DNA from: Anniella stebbinsi
Lineage: Eukaryota; Chordata; Lepidosauria; Squamata; Anniellidae
Reading direction: 5' to 3'
NCBI GenBank assembly: GCA_029215795.1
Contig: JARDYH010000001.1
Location: forward strand, 193,261,654 to 193,325,653
DNA length: 64,000 bases
Shown: positions 1-10,893 of the stretch, in pieces
How the letters are laid out: each line of letters opens with the position of its first letter
Numbering within the stretch: position 1 is the first letter of the stretch
Position numbers and translations under genes: made by a program
Notes under the pieces: generated by a model
What the model was told of the DNA's origin: nothing
The model's input: only the letters and a program-made list of their open reading frames with translations
Databases searched by the model: none

Positions 1-63
1 GACTAAGGGTGCAACCCTATGCACACGACTCAGTGGGACTTAATTCTGTGTAGTCACGTGGAT

Positions 64-752
64 TGAACAGTAGATTGAACTGTGAAAGCCAGATAGAGAG
101 ATCGTGAATGGGGATCTGACATTAACTAGAGAGCCTCAGATGTTGAATTCCTGCAAGTGTCAAAATATTCATTATAAATGGAGCAGAAATCTGCTCTCAA
201 GCAGCAGCCATTTTATGAGCTAATTCACAGTGTACAGGCTGAGGAATTGTACAATAAAAAATATTGATGTGCTAGCTTTGGGGTGGAGAAGCAGAGATGG
301 GAAAAAGGGCATACTGTTGAGTCAACCCATGTGGTGGGCATCTTTGCTGACTTTTGGCAATAAGGTTGCTTCTTTTGATGCCGTTCATTAAAACTGTATA
401 AACAAATGGGATTATAAAAAAGGTGGGAATATCTACCATAAAGGTTGAAATGACGGAGTATTTCAATTTGCAGTATTTTATTTGCATGAATTTTGAGCCT
501 CTAGTTCAATTCTCAACATAGTTGAATGCTGGCATTTGAATTGGCATTTGATGTTTAATATTAATTCATCCCATTCCCTGTACATTGTGGTGATAAGAAG
601 CTAGTGAAATATGATGGAACTTTGGGACTAAATACTGAATTAGACATTCTATACTTTAAAAAAAAACACCCATATAGAGCAGATAATCATTGGTAGATTC
701 ACATGGACTATTTATAATCTACAGAACTCAATGGGAACTGGAAGAGTTCTGG
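64..752. other. AT-rich stretch without a recognised gene
   Basis: I see no coding signal or structured repeat here. The first 60 bases resemble a short sequence family (motif CAGTGGGACTTA) that recurs in degenerate form near 1213, 2487 and 26107. It is a likely old dispersed repeat that I cannot name. Confidence 0.4.
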
Positions 753-925
753 GGAAGGATTCTGGATCAGTGGCAGAGCACATACATTGTATGCAGTAGT
801 TCCCAAGTTCAATCTCTAGCGTCTCCAGATAAGATGGAAAAGACTAATGTATGAAACGTTAGACAGCTGATGCCAGCCTACACTATAGACAATACTGACC
901 TTAATAGACCAATTATTTGAGCAAT
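753..925 (+). mobile_element. Degenerate tRNA-derived SINE
   Basis: The segment has a tRNA-like head with a box A-like GATCAGTGGCAGAGCA and a box B-like AAGTTCAATCTC. A tail follows containing GACAATACTGACC and TAGACCAATT. A second copy at 63374-63562 has the same order of motifs (TAGCTTGGTAGTAAAGCA, AATCCAACCTC, TAATACAAGGCTAGATGGAC). Such SINEs are non-coding and would be transcribed by RNA polymerase III and copied by a LINE. The copy is old and its family name is not certain. Confidence 0.6.
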
Positions 926-1838
926 GTATAGCACACTCACAGACGTTTGTGGGTCAGTTACATGACATTACCATCAGCGAGGATATCTCCCGCAGTTCCC
1001 CCACCCCATCCCGTTTTCAAAAAGATCAGAGATAAACTGGGATAAACGCTTAATGGCATGAAATTAGCAGTGTGTAAAGCTGGCCTTCTGCTATGAACTT
1101 CCTGAGGAAGGACCTTCCGTGTCTGCAATCGGAGGGAGAAGAGGGTAAAATGCCTCCCTGCAGCACAGGGAGACAGATCTGATCTCCTGCCCCACCAAGA
1201 GCACCCCTTTTAGTTCAATGAGGCTTACTTCCAAGTAAATCTGCCTAGGGTTGCAGGCTTATAGCACAATCGTACATCAACTCAGAAGTAAGTCCTGGCT
1301 TTCCTGGGGGCTGCAAGGAAACAGTACAGCACAAGTTCAGCAAGGAAAACAAGACTACTCCCCCCACTTTGCTCACATGCCAGGGAGGGAGGCGCTCCAT
1401 TGATTCAAACCACATGTCTGCCATTTAAAGGTACCCATTCTAATACCACAAAGAACCCAAAGGTAGAACGCCATGGTAAGGATGTGGGGTTTTGCAGGGT
1501 GTGGGGTTTTGTTGTTGTTGTTTTTGCTTAATATAGAGACACCCTCAGTATGAGGCAGCTTCCTAACTGTGGGAACCCCAAAAGACAGTATGCAAGCTAC
1601 TATGCTAACAGATAACCAATAACATAAAGTACATCAGTATTTTTACAGGGCGAGGCTTAGGCTAACACAGTGTATGCTCTCCACCTTAATTTTAACTCTA
1701 TATTAAATATAATTAATGTATCAATATGGCAAGGAAATTCCCGCCCTGTAGGGCTGATAATAGGATTGGTATGAGGTTTCTGGAGTTTGTTCACTCCTCT
1801 GGAGGATAACCTCCAGAAGAGTGAATTCATGCTACCAA
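926..1838. other. Non-coding filler with a short old repeat near 1200-1290
   Basis: There is no gene-like reading frame. Positions about 1213-1290 carry GGCTTACTTCCAAGTAAA followed by AGGGTTGCAGGC, a pattern that recurs near 2487-2540 (GGGCTTATTCCCAGGTAAG, ATTGCAGCC). I read these as fragments of one dispersed, partly palindromic repeat. Confidence 0.35.
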
Positions 1839-2062
1839 GGCCTAATCTACACCAAGCAGGATATGGCACTATAAAAGTGGTATATAAAACACAGGAGCCA
1901 CGCTACTGCTTTATAAGTGCACTGATAACTGTTGGAGCCCATAGACAAATACCGTATACCGCTTTCATACCGCTATATCCTGCTTGGTGTGGCTCCTGCC
2001 TTTTATACACTGCTTTCATGCCGCTTTCATAGTGCTATATCCTACTTGGTGTAGATGAGGCC
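1839..2062. mobile_element. 224-bp palindromic MITE with 3-bp duplication CAA
   Basis: The ends are inverted: GGCCTAATCTACACCAAG at the left, and CTTGGTGTAGATGAGGCC at the right. The inner arms also match, with CAGGATATGGCACTATAAAA facing CATAGTGCTATATCCTACTT. Immediate flanks are CAA at 1836-1838 and CAA at 2063-2065, consistent with a 3-bp target-site duplication. There is no coding capacity, so it would be mobilised in trans. Its terminal motif resembles the MITEs at 14891, 35070 and 45143, which also have 3-bp duplications. The superfamily is not determined; PIF/Harbinger and other 3-bp-duplication groups are candidates. Confidence 0.75.
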
Positions 2063-2228
2063 CAAGACTCAGTAGGGCATCAGGAGGGAAGAAGGATAGT
2101 CCTGGTCCTACTTTGTCCTCTGGGAGAATTCACCCAAAGGCTATTGTATGCAAAAGGTCAGGTTGGAAAAAAAACAAAAGCCTGAAGCATGTCCAGAAGA
2201 CATGTAAGTCCCTAATAATGCAATCTTA

Positions 2229-2455
2229 TACAGTGTGGTATAGTGGTTAGAGTGGGAGAGCCGAGTCCGAATCCCCACTTGGCCATGAAGCTCACTGGGT
2301 GACTTTAGGTCAATCACTGACTCTCAACCTAGCCTACCTCACAGGATTGTGGTGAGGATAAAATGAAGAGGAGGAGGAGGAGGAATATATCAGCTGCCTT
2401 GGCTTCCTTGCCAAGAGGAAAAAGGGCAAGATATAAATGTAAAAACCACAATCAC
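2229..2455 (+). mobile_element. tRNA-derived SINE with LINE-like tail
   Basis: The head reads AGTGTGGTATAGTGGTTAGA (box A-like) and GAGTCCGAATCCCCACTTGG (box B-like). A body follows containing TGACTTTAGGTCAATCACTG and CCTACCTCACAGGATTGT. The tail, with AGAGGAAAAAGGGCAAGATA then TATAAATGT, looks like the 3' end of CR1/L2-type LINEs, suggesting mobilisation by such a LINE. I recognise the pattern from squamate genomes, but the exact family name is uncertain. Confidence 0.7.
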
Positions 2456-2542
2456 AACAACAATTCTATTCAGAAGAAAGTTCCATTGAGTTTAATTGGG
2501 CTTATTCCCAGGTAAGTGGGTATAGATTGCAGCCTAAGGATC

Positions 2543-3405
2543 TTTGGATGCAGGGGTGCGGACCTTGCTAGAAAATCCTCTCTTCCTTTGCACGGAGTTA
2601 GAACAATCTACCCCGAGAGCATTCTTGGAAGCCAGTGACAGTTATAAATATATTTTTATTATGCTTTATAATTGTAGTGTTCTTACAAGCCTTGCCTACA
2701 AAGTTCAGAAATTGAATTCTAATTTTAAATGTGCAAATGCTAATCTAAAAACTTTGGCTGTTCAAATCTCTTAAAATACTAATTTCCAGCTCCAGTGGTT
2801 CTGCCTATGTCTAGGGAAACATCAATTGTTCACTTTGTGCTAAGTAGGACACAGTAGGGCAATTGTTCGGTGCCATTCTAAACGGCACGATATGAAGAGA
2901 GTGAAATAGAAAACCAGGGCATGTTCAGATGATAGTAACATCTAAATCCCTTAATGCGATCCAAACTTTTTCTGCACACACTCAAAATATTAAAGGCAAA
3001 AGTTGAAAGGTCAAGAGAGAGTATCTGTACATTCAATGGTCCTTGAATAGCCTTTGTTCCCCACATGTGCAACCAAACAACTATATAAAACAATATTATG
3101 GCCTTTACCTGGGGAATGCAGAGAATAAACTTCTAATCCAATATCCACCATCCCTGTGGGATTTCCATCCAGGCTGGGATTGGTGAGGATAGTGGTGTAA
3201 TGGACCTGAATGCAGAGTAGGCATGGCTTGAATGCACAGGGACTTGCACTTCCTGTTCCTGTGCATCTCCGATGCATTAAAAACATAATGTTCTACTCCT
3301 TCCATATTTACATCAAGGCTAAAGGCGATTTTTGTTGTGTCGTGCTTCCATGAGGGTACTAGTGAGCAAACAGTGTGTAGCCCCAGATTTATTAAGCATT
3401 TCTGC
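2543..3405. other. No gene seen
   Basis: The stretch is AT-rich with only short chance open frames and no similarity that I recognise. I see no transposon ends. Confidence 0.35.
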
Positions 3406-3608
3406 TAGGGTGACCATATGGAAAGGAGGACCCTGCCTTCTTTTGTATATGGTCACTGTAGTATAGTGCCTGCACCTTTAACTGTTGTGATGAACAGGGA
3501 ATTTCACCAGGAACTAATTGCATACAAATGACTCTGGCTGAAATTCCCCTTTCTCTACAACTGTTAAAGTTACATGAGCCCTGACCTGGATTTTATCTGG
3601 TCAGCCTA
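3406..3608. mobile_element. Rearranged copy of the TAGGGTGACCATA hAT MITE
   Basis: It starts TAGGGTGACCATATGGAAAG and ends TTTTATCTGGTCAGCCTA, as in the full copies at 10574 and 25137. Much of the left arm is missing, so the centre (TTGTATATGGTCACTGTAG) follows almost at once. The flanks (ATTTCTGC and TTATATGG) do not match, so the ends may come from two copies joined by recombination. Confidence 0.65.
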
Positions 3609-4516
3609 TTATATGGTATACCAGAAGTGATAGAATGTGGATGCATGGGTGACTTGCTCTTCATGCATAAAATGTCAAGGGGAAATGTATGCATCTCTGT
3701 TCTGGTGAGATGCACATGTTCCCAAGATCCACGCATATTACTCTGTGGGAAGTGCATGTTCCCTCTTTGCGTGTTATAATGACAAAGGAAAAAATGGAAG
3801 GAAGCACAAGTCAGTCCTGCATCTTGCAGTTTCTTGTAATTGTAAAACCACCTCAACATATTCCTGGGGTTCTTTATTTGTGTAAGCACCTGTTGTTGTT
3901 CCCTAGAACAACTTTGAGTTTTAAAGGCCTCTCAAAGGCTCATGGACCCGCAGCACAAATTCAGGTTAGACCTCCCACTGCATAACCTGTTATCATTTCC
4001 TATTTTTGTGCTACTCTCATATGGCTGTTGAGAGATAGAGAAAGATGGCGACAGAATGGTGCAATGTTTGGCACTACAGGAAAAGAGATGGATAAAAGAA
4101 GAAATAAATATCTCTGTTTCAATGACCGAACAGGATGTAATTAAAGGTATAAGTCATCCATGCCATAGCAGAACTCATTAGTAATGATCACTAGCCAATG
4201 AACCTTGGTTTATTATTTTTAAAATGATGCCACAGTAAAGCCTCATAATTGTTTCCTTCAGAAATATTAGGGGCTTCATATAACAGTCACAATTTTGCAT
4301 GCCAGCTTCACTAACGCCTAATTTCCTCCTGCTCCTTTTATATCAGAGCTGCAGAAGATGAGCAACAGATGGCACTGGAGACATCACACACACCCTGACC
4401 GCTGTGGAACACACTTGCTTCTGACTGTCAGGTATGACTTCGGAACTCATCAAGACAAGATTTAGGCATGGACCATGTATTTATCGTCACCACAGTGATT
4501 GTCATTCTTGTTGTGC
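3609..4516. other. No gene seen
   Basis: This is non-coding sequence with short chance reading frames. One isolated GAGAAAGATGGCGACAG (YY1-like AAGATGGCG) lies near 4040, without promoter context. Confidence 0.35.
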
Positions 4517-4650
4517 CAGGAGTGGGCAACCCTCTGCCTATTGCTGGATTTCAACCCTTGTCATCCCAGACCATTGACCATACTGGCACAGGCTCATGAG
4601 AATTGGAGTCCAACAACAACATCTGGAAGGTCGCAGGTTGCTGCCCCCTG
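4517..4650. mobile_element. Diverged palindromic hAT-type MITE (CAGGAGTGGGCAACC)
   Basis: The left end is CAGGAGTGGGCAACC and the right end is AGGTTGCTGCCCCCTG, an imperfect terminal inverted repeat. Inner parts GATTTCAACCC and GAATTGGAGTCCAACAACAA are remnants of a known reptile repeat with mirrored ACTACAACTCCCA / TGGGAGTTGTAGTCCA arms. Related copies are at about 11603, 45601 and 56121. The CAGGGGTGGGCAA-like end suggests hAT. No clear 8-bp duplication remains. Confidence 0.55.
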
Positions 4651-5588
4651 CTGGGGTGAGTACTCCATGTCTCCAGCCATTATGAGCTTCTCTACATAAG
4701 CAATTTATTGAATGCTCATGATAGGCCACTCATAGAAATTTGCAGTCCTTTTCATGATGCTGTCAATCTCCAGGACATTTCCCGCACCTTCCCCTGGTAA
4801 TCTTGCTTTTAAAAAAGATCATAGATAATGCACTATTTAAAATTGTCATGGGATATAACACAGCCACTAGATGGCACTGTTTAATTTAAGTTTATGGAGA
4901 GGGGAAGTTTTCAATTTACATATCATGTGGTCGCCATTTGTCTCCATCTAAAGGAGCTGTAGTCAACGTGGAAAGACCCCAAAAGAAGAAAAATGGGCAA
5001 GAGTGCTGTTTTCCCCCCTTAATGTAGAGATGCTCTATGTTTATGAGCCCAAGCTCTGCCTGATCCAGTATCTGGCTTGGAGCTTCCCCAAGCCTGAGCC
5101 ATACAACTTGACAGTGCCAAAGCCATCACCCCAGGAAGAGGCAGGGGACAAAAGCTCCCTCCTCCCTGAGAAGCTGGCTTGAATGTGTTGTTCCAACTGC
5201 AGTGTCTCCCATGCAAGAGATGCATGTGAAAGTCCCACTCCAGAAGCAGAGGGCAGCCGAAATGAGAGCCAGGAAGAGTACAGATGCTTAAATGCAGCCA
5301 CCTGAATATTTTGTATTGTCTCTTAAAGCAAGTCTCTTCTGATCTCTTTGTTAACTGTGTTGGTCAGCTTCAGAGAGGGGGCATGGAAATACAATGAAGG
5401 AATGAATGAAGGAGAGTGGGCAGCCTTGGCTACTTTGCATGTCTGCCAAGACTCATTGAGAGAGTTCACCCGGTCTTCATCTGTTTGGCCAGGGACAACT
5501 CCTTGCTGGCTGCAAAAGGAAAAGGAAGGGGGGGGGATCACAACTATGCAGACTTGAGCAGCCCTCTCATAAATATAACATTCTGTGC
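4651..5588. other. No gene seen
   Basis: This is non-coding sequence. A GC-richer patch at about 5050-5300 gives chance open frames on both strands without similarity to known proteins. Confidence 0.35.
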
Positions 5589-5596
5589 GTAAGTGC

Positions 5597-6452
5597 TAGG
5601 GATGTGGATCGTATCGTAAAAATATACGATAACGATACGATAGGGTCGTTATCGTGCATGTATTTAATGATCACGATACGATACAAAAACCTACGATAAT
5701 CATCGGAGACGATAATTTTCGGTCGATTTTATCGTTTTATCAGACTGCCATATAAATAAACCTATAACTTCTGTATTTTAAAAGTTAGAGGCTTGAAACT
5801 TGGTCACAGTGCTTATGGGGTATGCCTAAGTATGTGTATGAAATATGAGATTGATCCCTCCAACCCTCGATTTTATATGAATTTTTTAAAGGTCATTTCC
5901 GTTCATAGCAAGCTGTCATTCAGACCTGTCAGAATGGAAACGATCTTTTATAAATTCATATAAAATCGAGGGTTGGAGGGTCCATCTCAAATTTGGCTCA
6001 TATGTGTAGCACATCTTGTAACACATATGTGCCAAATTTGAGATGGATCCCTCCAACCCTCGATTTTATATGAATTTTTAAAAGATCGTTTCCATTCTGA
6101 CAGGCCTGAATGACAGCTCACCCCATGCGTTCATTCAGACCTGTCAGAAGGGAAACAATCTTTTAAAAATTCATATAAAATTGAGGGTTGGAGGGATTGA
6201 TCTCAAATTTCATACACATACTTAGGCATACCCCATAAGCACTGTGACCAAGTTTCAAGCCTCTAACTTTTAAAATACAGAAGTTATAGGCATTTTTTCC
6301 TTTAAAAATAGGGCTGCAAAAAAATCTTTTTTTCATGATAATTATCGTGAAGACGATACAGTTTGCCTACAATATGAATGAAGACGATATTTTTTTGGGT
6401 CCGAAATGACGATAACGATATAAAATGATATTTTTTGGCATGCACACTCCTA
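5597..6452. mobile_element. Foldback hAT element, ACGATA family, copy 1
   Basis: The element starts TAGGGATGTGGATCGTATCG and ends ATGCACACTCCTA. It is flanked by a perfect 8-bp duplication GTAAGTGC (5589-5596 and 6453-6460), as expected of hAT elements. Both subterminal regions hold many ACGATA/ATCGT motifs. The interior is palindromic: CCTATAACTTCTGTATTTTA near 5760 is mirrored near 6270-6290. The core contains four alternating copies of a unit with CCTCCAACCCTCGATTTTAT (near 5858, 5955 inverted, 6050, 6180 inverted). There is no transposase, so it is non-autonomous. Copy 2 at 8094-8751 lies in the opposite orientation. Confidence 0.9.
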
Positions 6453-6460
6453 GTAAGTGC

Positions 6461-7384
6461 ATGGAGGCATCCTTTTGTTACTACCAAGTTGAGCAGCAGC
6501 AGCAGAAGAAATACTTTTGGAGCCCCATCATGAGTCACTATTTGCTGTTTAACCGATCCTGCAAAGTTTTGGGGCAGGCTAGTCCATGTCCAATCCTGCC
6601 CATGCAACTGTGATGCTGCAAGTTTTTTAGGGTGGTGTGTAGATGGCCCCTGGGAAATGTAATTTGCTCAACAGATTCTGCTCTGTCAATATTAACCCCT
6701 GGGGAAATTACTTTTCCCTGAGGCCATTGCACAGCATTACAGCTTGATGTGCTGCCAGTTACACAACAGCCCAGGCCCTGGGAAGGGAGGGATCTCCCCC
6801 ATGCCTCTCCCCACTCCCCCCCCCCACTTTCCCTTTCTCAGAGCTTTACACCACTGGTGTGTTGTTGCCACTGCTGAGATGTAGGTGGGAGAAAAAATGA
6901 AGAGGAGGCTGGGGAGTTGGTTTTGGGGGAAGGGGATTGAATGACTGGGAGGGGCTTGGAGGGGAGTTTTTTGCTGGCTCACATGAAAAGCCCAGCTGGA
7001 ATAGAATTAGGGAGTCATAATGCCCACCTCATGAATGAGGCAAATATAATGTTCTCCCTGGCCTTTTGCTTTAGAGCCTGGAAGCATGACTTCGTCAACA
7101 CCTCTGATAGATATATACTGGGTTTGTGTAAAGGTCTGTCACCACAGATACCTGTCTGTCCCATTCATCTCTGTTGGCATTTCCAGCATCCAGAGAGCAG
7201 AGGAATTCACACCTCAGATAGTATTTTTCTTCCAGAAGCTTGAAGCTTGTAAGTAGGCATATTTATTTGATTGGCCATGAGCCATGACAACAATTCAAAA
7301 ATATCAACACAATATACAATCCAAAAGCAATGCATGGCCTGGAAAGGTCAGTTCACAGATACATACCCATATGATGTACAGGCA
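6461..7384. other. No gene seen; short G- and C-rich runs
   Basis: This is non-coding sequence. It includes a pyrimidine-rich run near 6805-6835 and purine-rich tracts near 6890-6960. I recognise no transposon ends. Confidence 0.3.
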
Positions 7385-7490
7385 ATTTCAATTCATTTAT
7401 TACGTTTCTATACAGCCCAATAGCCAAAGCTCTCTGTGCAGTTTACAAAGATTAAAACCTTAAAAATCAATATTATACATAGTATAAAAA
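7385..7490 (-). mobile_element. LINE 3' tail fragment, minus strand
   Basis: Read on the minus strand this gives GTAAACTGCACAGAGAGCTT, then TGGCTATTGGGCTGTATAGA and AATAAATGAATTG. That is the typical 3' end of CR1/L2-type LINEs (GTAAACCGCCCAGAGAGCTT...GGCGGTATA). It is 5' truncated and non-coding. Confidence 0.65.
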
Positions 7491-7518
7491 CCATTGACAT
7501 ACAAACATATAAACGGGC

Positions 7519-7550
<32 letters not shown>
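7519..7550. repeat. (CA)n microsatellite
   Basis: This is an uninterrupted run of CA dinucleotides after AACGGGCAGTA. Confidence 0.9.
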
Positions 7551-7554
<4 letters not shown>

Positions 7555-7579
7555 AAGACTTGATTAAAACCTTGTCATG

Positions 7580-7581
7580 TT

Positions 7582-7613
<32 letters not shown>

Positions 7614-7800
7614 ATAGCGCCATCAGTGCGCATGGTGATGTACATAGTAAAACAATAAAACAGCAATTCCCTGCCATGTAGGCTTACATTCTGGTAAAAT
7701 CACAATAAAACAACAAGAAAGGGAAGGCAACGCACCAAACAGGCACAGGGGACCATAAAACTAACAACATTATAATGCAGTAAAATCAAACTAAAGTTCT
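7580..7800. mobile_element. (TTTA)n then 'agcgccatcagtg' dispersed repeat
   Basis: A (TTTA)n run is followed by ATAGCGCCATCAGTGCGCAT and GTGATGTACATAGTAA. The same module occurs diverged at about 57458 (ATAGTACCATCAGTGTGCAT, ATGCTTTACAGAATAC). I recognise it as a common amniote interspersed repeat, probably a SINE in reverse orientation, but I cannot name it. Confidence 0.5.
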
Positions 7801-7839
7801 AAAGCTTTGGGGAAAAAAGAACTGGATTTTTGGCATGGC

Positions 7840-8035
7840 TTAAAGTTTAAAATGTTTTAAATGTTAGCTTTTTTATGTTTTATGTTTTAAAATTTTGTAT
7901 ATTGATTTTTAATGTTCAATCTTTTAATTTTTGTTAACCGCCCAGAGAGCTTCAGCTATGGGGTGGTATATAAATGTAATTAATGCTACTACTATTAATA
8001 ATAATAACAATAATAATAATAGTAATAATTGCTTT
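7840..8035 (+). mobile_element. LINE 3' tail fragment with degenerate (ATA)n
   Basis: The 3' UTR-like T-rich segment ends in TTAACCGCCCAGAGAGCTTC, then AGCTATGGGGTGGTATATAA and AATAATAATAACAATAATAA. This matches CR1/L2-type LINE ends elsewhere in the window (38520, 53310). The copy is strongly 5' truncated. Confidence 0.7.
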
Positions 8036-8093
8036 GTGGTTAGCCCCTTCACTGAGTCTTCACTTCAGCCAACGGAAGACAGGGTCTAAGACC

Positions 8094-8751
8094 TAGGGGT
8101 GTGCACACCAAAAAATATCATCGTTTATCATTATCGTCATTTCGGACCAAAACAAAATTGTCTTCATTCATATCGTAGGTGAACCGTATCGTCTTCACGA
8201 TAATTATCATGAAAAAACCAATATTTTTGGCAGCCCTATTTTTAAAGAAAAAAATGCCTATAACTTCTGTATTTTAAAAGTTAGAGGTTTCAAACTTGGT
8301 GCTTATGGGGTATGCCTAAGTATGTGTATGAAATTTGAGATCGATCCCTCCAACCTTCGATTTTATATAGATTTTTAAAAGATTGTTTAAGTTCTGACAG
8401 ATCAGAATGACAGCTCGTCACGTGCGTTCATTCAGACCTGTCAGAACGGAAACGATCTTTTAAAAATTCATATAAAATAGAGGGTTGGAGGGATTGATCT
8501 CAAATTTCATACACATACTTAGGCATACCCCATAAGCACTGTGACCAAGTTTCAAGCCTCTAACTTTTAAAATACAGAAGTTATAGGTATATTTATATGG
8601 CAGTCCGATAAAACGATAAAATCGACCGAAAATTATCATCTCCGATGATTATCGTAGGTTTTTCTATCGTATCGTTATTGTTAAACACATGCATGATAAT
8701 GACCTTATCGTATCGTGATCGTACATTTTAACGATACACCACACATCCCTA
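8094..8751. mobile_element. Foldback hAT element, ACGATA family, copy 2
   Basis: It starts TAGGGGTGTGCACACC and ends ACCACACATCCCTA, with a perfect 8-bp duplication CTAAGACC (8086-8093 and 8752-8759). Its right end, with ATCGTATCGTGATCGTAC, corresponds to the left end of copy 1, so it lies inverted relative to it. The interior has one palindromic pair of the CCTCCAACC(C/T)TCGATTTTAT unit instead of two. That accounts for most of the 198-bp length difference (658 against 856 bp). It is non-coding. Confidence 0.9.
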
Positions 8752-8759
8752 CTAAGACC

Positions 8760-9538
8760 TAGCAGATAAAAGAGATTTTATCTTGGAAGCGCCCGGCAAG
8801 TGCATTACAGTAGGCCTTAGATGGATCCACAGTGTCCTTAGGGCGAGCATCTAAAAGGCCCTGGATGACCCTGAAAAGCTCCCCTGGACAGCACAGAGAA
8901 GAGTCAATGAAGATTGTATGGTACAGCTATTGCTGCCAACAAGCATAGAAGTTAATTTTAGTGTTTGGTTAATCAGGTTTCACAGGTTTTTAATAGTGCT
9001 TCAAAACCTGTCAAAATTGGTTTGATTGGAGACCATAGTGAGGCATATAAAAATAACGACTTTACCTGTGGTAAACAATAGCTCTACCATGTCTCCTTTG
9101 TATCATGTCCACAAAAAGCTATCAGCTATGCAAAGCCACCATGTCTCTGAAAGGTCCATTACTATTGCTTTCCCTCCATCTGTAGCCTGCACTTAGAGAT
9201 GCTGGTGAAATCTGCAATAGTCAGGCATTTTCCAACTTGCATGGACTGGTTTTTTGTTTTGTTTTTACTTTTGGGTGGGATTTCTGCAAATGTGCACTTG
9301 GGCCAATACACATATGCAAACAAATGATATTCCCATGCAAAAAAAGATCTGATTCCATTAATGAGCAGATGACGGAATGAAAGATGCCTGACTAAAAGAT
9401 GTCAGTTGTGGCTAAATCTGGCCCTCTTTGGGATAGAGTTTGGCCAACTCTCAGGGAGACGAGACGAGGTCTTGGGTGAGGGGCGAGCTGCTGAAAACTC
9501 AGCAGACTCCGCCTCCCCAGATGAATTCCTTCAACATC
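8760..9538. other. No gene seen
   Basis: This is non-coding flank between two hAT elements. I recognise no exon or repeat ends. Confidence 0.3.
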
Positions 9539-9702
9539 CCTACACCTAGGGTGCCCATCCGCCCGGATTTGTCCAGACATGCCCGGAAAATGGGGAGCAA
9601 ATCCGAGTCCGGGGGGGAAACCATTTTGGGGGGCCAAATCCGGAAATTTAGCCCCCCAAAAGCCCATTTTGGCTAGGTACTTCTCTGTTTTCAGCCTTCT
9701 GA

Positions 9703-10082
9703 GGCCTGCGGAAGCCACTTCTGGGTTCCTAGAGGGCCGTCACTATGGCAACGGCCCTCTAGGAATCTGGAAATGGCTTCAGCAGACTTTGGTAGGCCCA
9801 TTTCGGGCACTTCTGGTTTCGGCCTTCCGAGGCCTGCCAAAGCCATTTCCGGGTTCCTAGAGGGTCGTCACTATGGCGATGGCCCTCTAGGAATCCGGAG
9901 ATGGCTTCAGCAGGCCTAGGTAGGCCCATTTCGGGCACTTCCGGTTTTGGCCTTCCGAGGCCTTCCGAAGCCATTTCCGGGTTCCTAGAGGGTCGTCGCT
10001 ATGGCGATGGCCCTCTAGGAATCCGGAGATGGCTCCAGCCGGCCTCTGCCGGCCTCAGTAGGCCCATTTCGGGCACTTCCGA
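9703..10082. repeat. 128-bp tandem repeat, three units
   Basis: Units begin at 9703, 9831 and 9959 and are 128, 128 and 124 bp long. Each contains CATTTCGGGCACTTC and an internal inverted repeat: TTCCTAGAGGG(C/T)CGT faces its complement GGCCCTCTAGGAA around a short ACTATGGC loop. The array is GC-rich compared with its surroundings. It produces open frames on both strands (for example 9759-9974 minus and 9901-10338 plus) that I regard as by-products. Confidence 0.9.
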
Positions 10083-10429
10083 GGCCTGCCCCTGGTGGGT
10101 CATCCACACTTACCAAACCCCTTCTGGCTCCAATGTGATGATCCTGGGCTTCTTCTTGGATGGTGCAGGCAGAGGACAAAAAGAAGGCAGAGCAGCAGGT
10201 AGGACAGTTTTACCCTGGGAGTTACAAGGTTCTGAGAATTTTTCCAAAACTGCCCTCCACCTGTTAGGATCTCTCCTCCCCCAGGTCTTATCCTGTACTT
10301 TTCTAATCCCCTTCTCTGCAACCTCTTGCTACCACTAAGAATATTTTCAAGGTGAATGTAAAAATCCCCATCATTCGCCTAGAAAATGTGGGGGGGGGAA
10401 AGAGTGGAAGCAAGCATAGGAGCAGCCTT

Positions 10430-10573
10430 GGGAGAGGTATGTGTGTGTGAGTGTATTTATGTGATGGGTGCTTGGGGTGCATGTTCATTTGTCCATGAAT
10501 GAATGTGTGTGCGTGTGTTTGGGGGTGGGTATCCTGAGAGAGTTTACGTGTTTGCATTGTGTGAGTGTATTTA
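10430..10573. repeat. TG-rich low-complexity tract
   Basis: Irregular GTGTGTG/GAGTG runs are mixed with a recurring GTGTATTTATGTGAT-like phrase. A similar phrase recurs after the nested MITE (10897-11040), so the MITE split one low-complexity tract. Confidence 0.6.
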
Positions 10574-10893
10574 TAGGGTGACCAGATAAAATCCAGGTCA
10601 GGACTCACGTAACTTTAACAGTTGTAGAGAAAAGGGAATTTCAGCCAGTGTCATTTGTATGCAATTAGTTCCTGGTGAAATTCCCTCTTCATCACAACTG
10701 TTAAAGTTGCAGGGGCCCTGCCTTCTTTTGTATATGGTCATTCTAGTATAGTGCCTGCACCTTTAACTGTTGTGATGAAGAGGGAATTTCACCAGGTACA
10801 TATTGCATACAAATGACACTGGCTGAAATTCTCTTTTCTCTACAACTGTTAAAGTTACATGAGCCCTGACCTAGATTTTATCTGGTCACCCTA
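10574..10893. mobile_element. 320-bp palindromic hAT MITE (TAGGGTGACCAGATA)
   Basis: The ends are TAGGGTGACCAGATAAAATC and ATTTTATCTGGTCACCCTA. The arms mirror each other through AACTTTAACAGTTGTAGAGA, GGGAATTTCA and TCTTCATCACAACTGTTAAA. The flanks TGTATTTA (10566-10573) and TGTATTCA (10894-10901) are a 7-of-8 duplication. It has no coding sequence. Copies of the same length or derived from it occur at 3406, 25137 and 27991. Confidence 0.88.

Noticed and set aside
753..925. Functional tRNA gene
   Set aside because: The head has box A/B-like motifs but no complete cloverleaf and is followed by a SINE body.
7519..7615. Origin or regulatory significance of the (CA)n and (TTTA)n runs
   Set aside because: They are ordinary microsatellites next to repeat tails.
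9703..10082. CRISPR-like array
   Set aside because: Units are directly contiguous with no distinct spacers, and the sequence is from a vertebrate genome.
9392..10338. GC-rich open frames of 71-145 codons
   Set aside because: They follow the 128-bp tandem repeat and its hairpins; the frame is open on both strands and shows no known domain.
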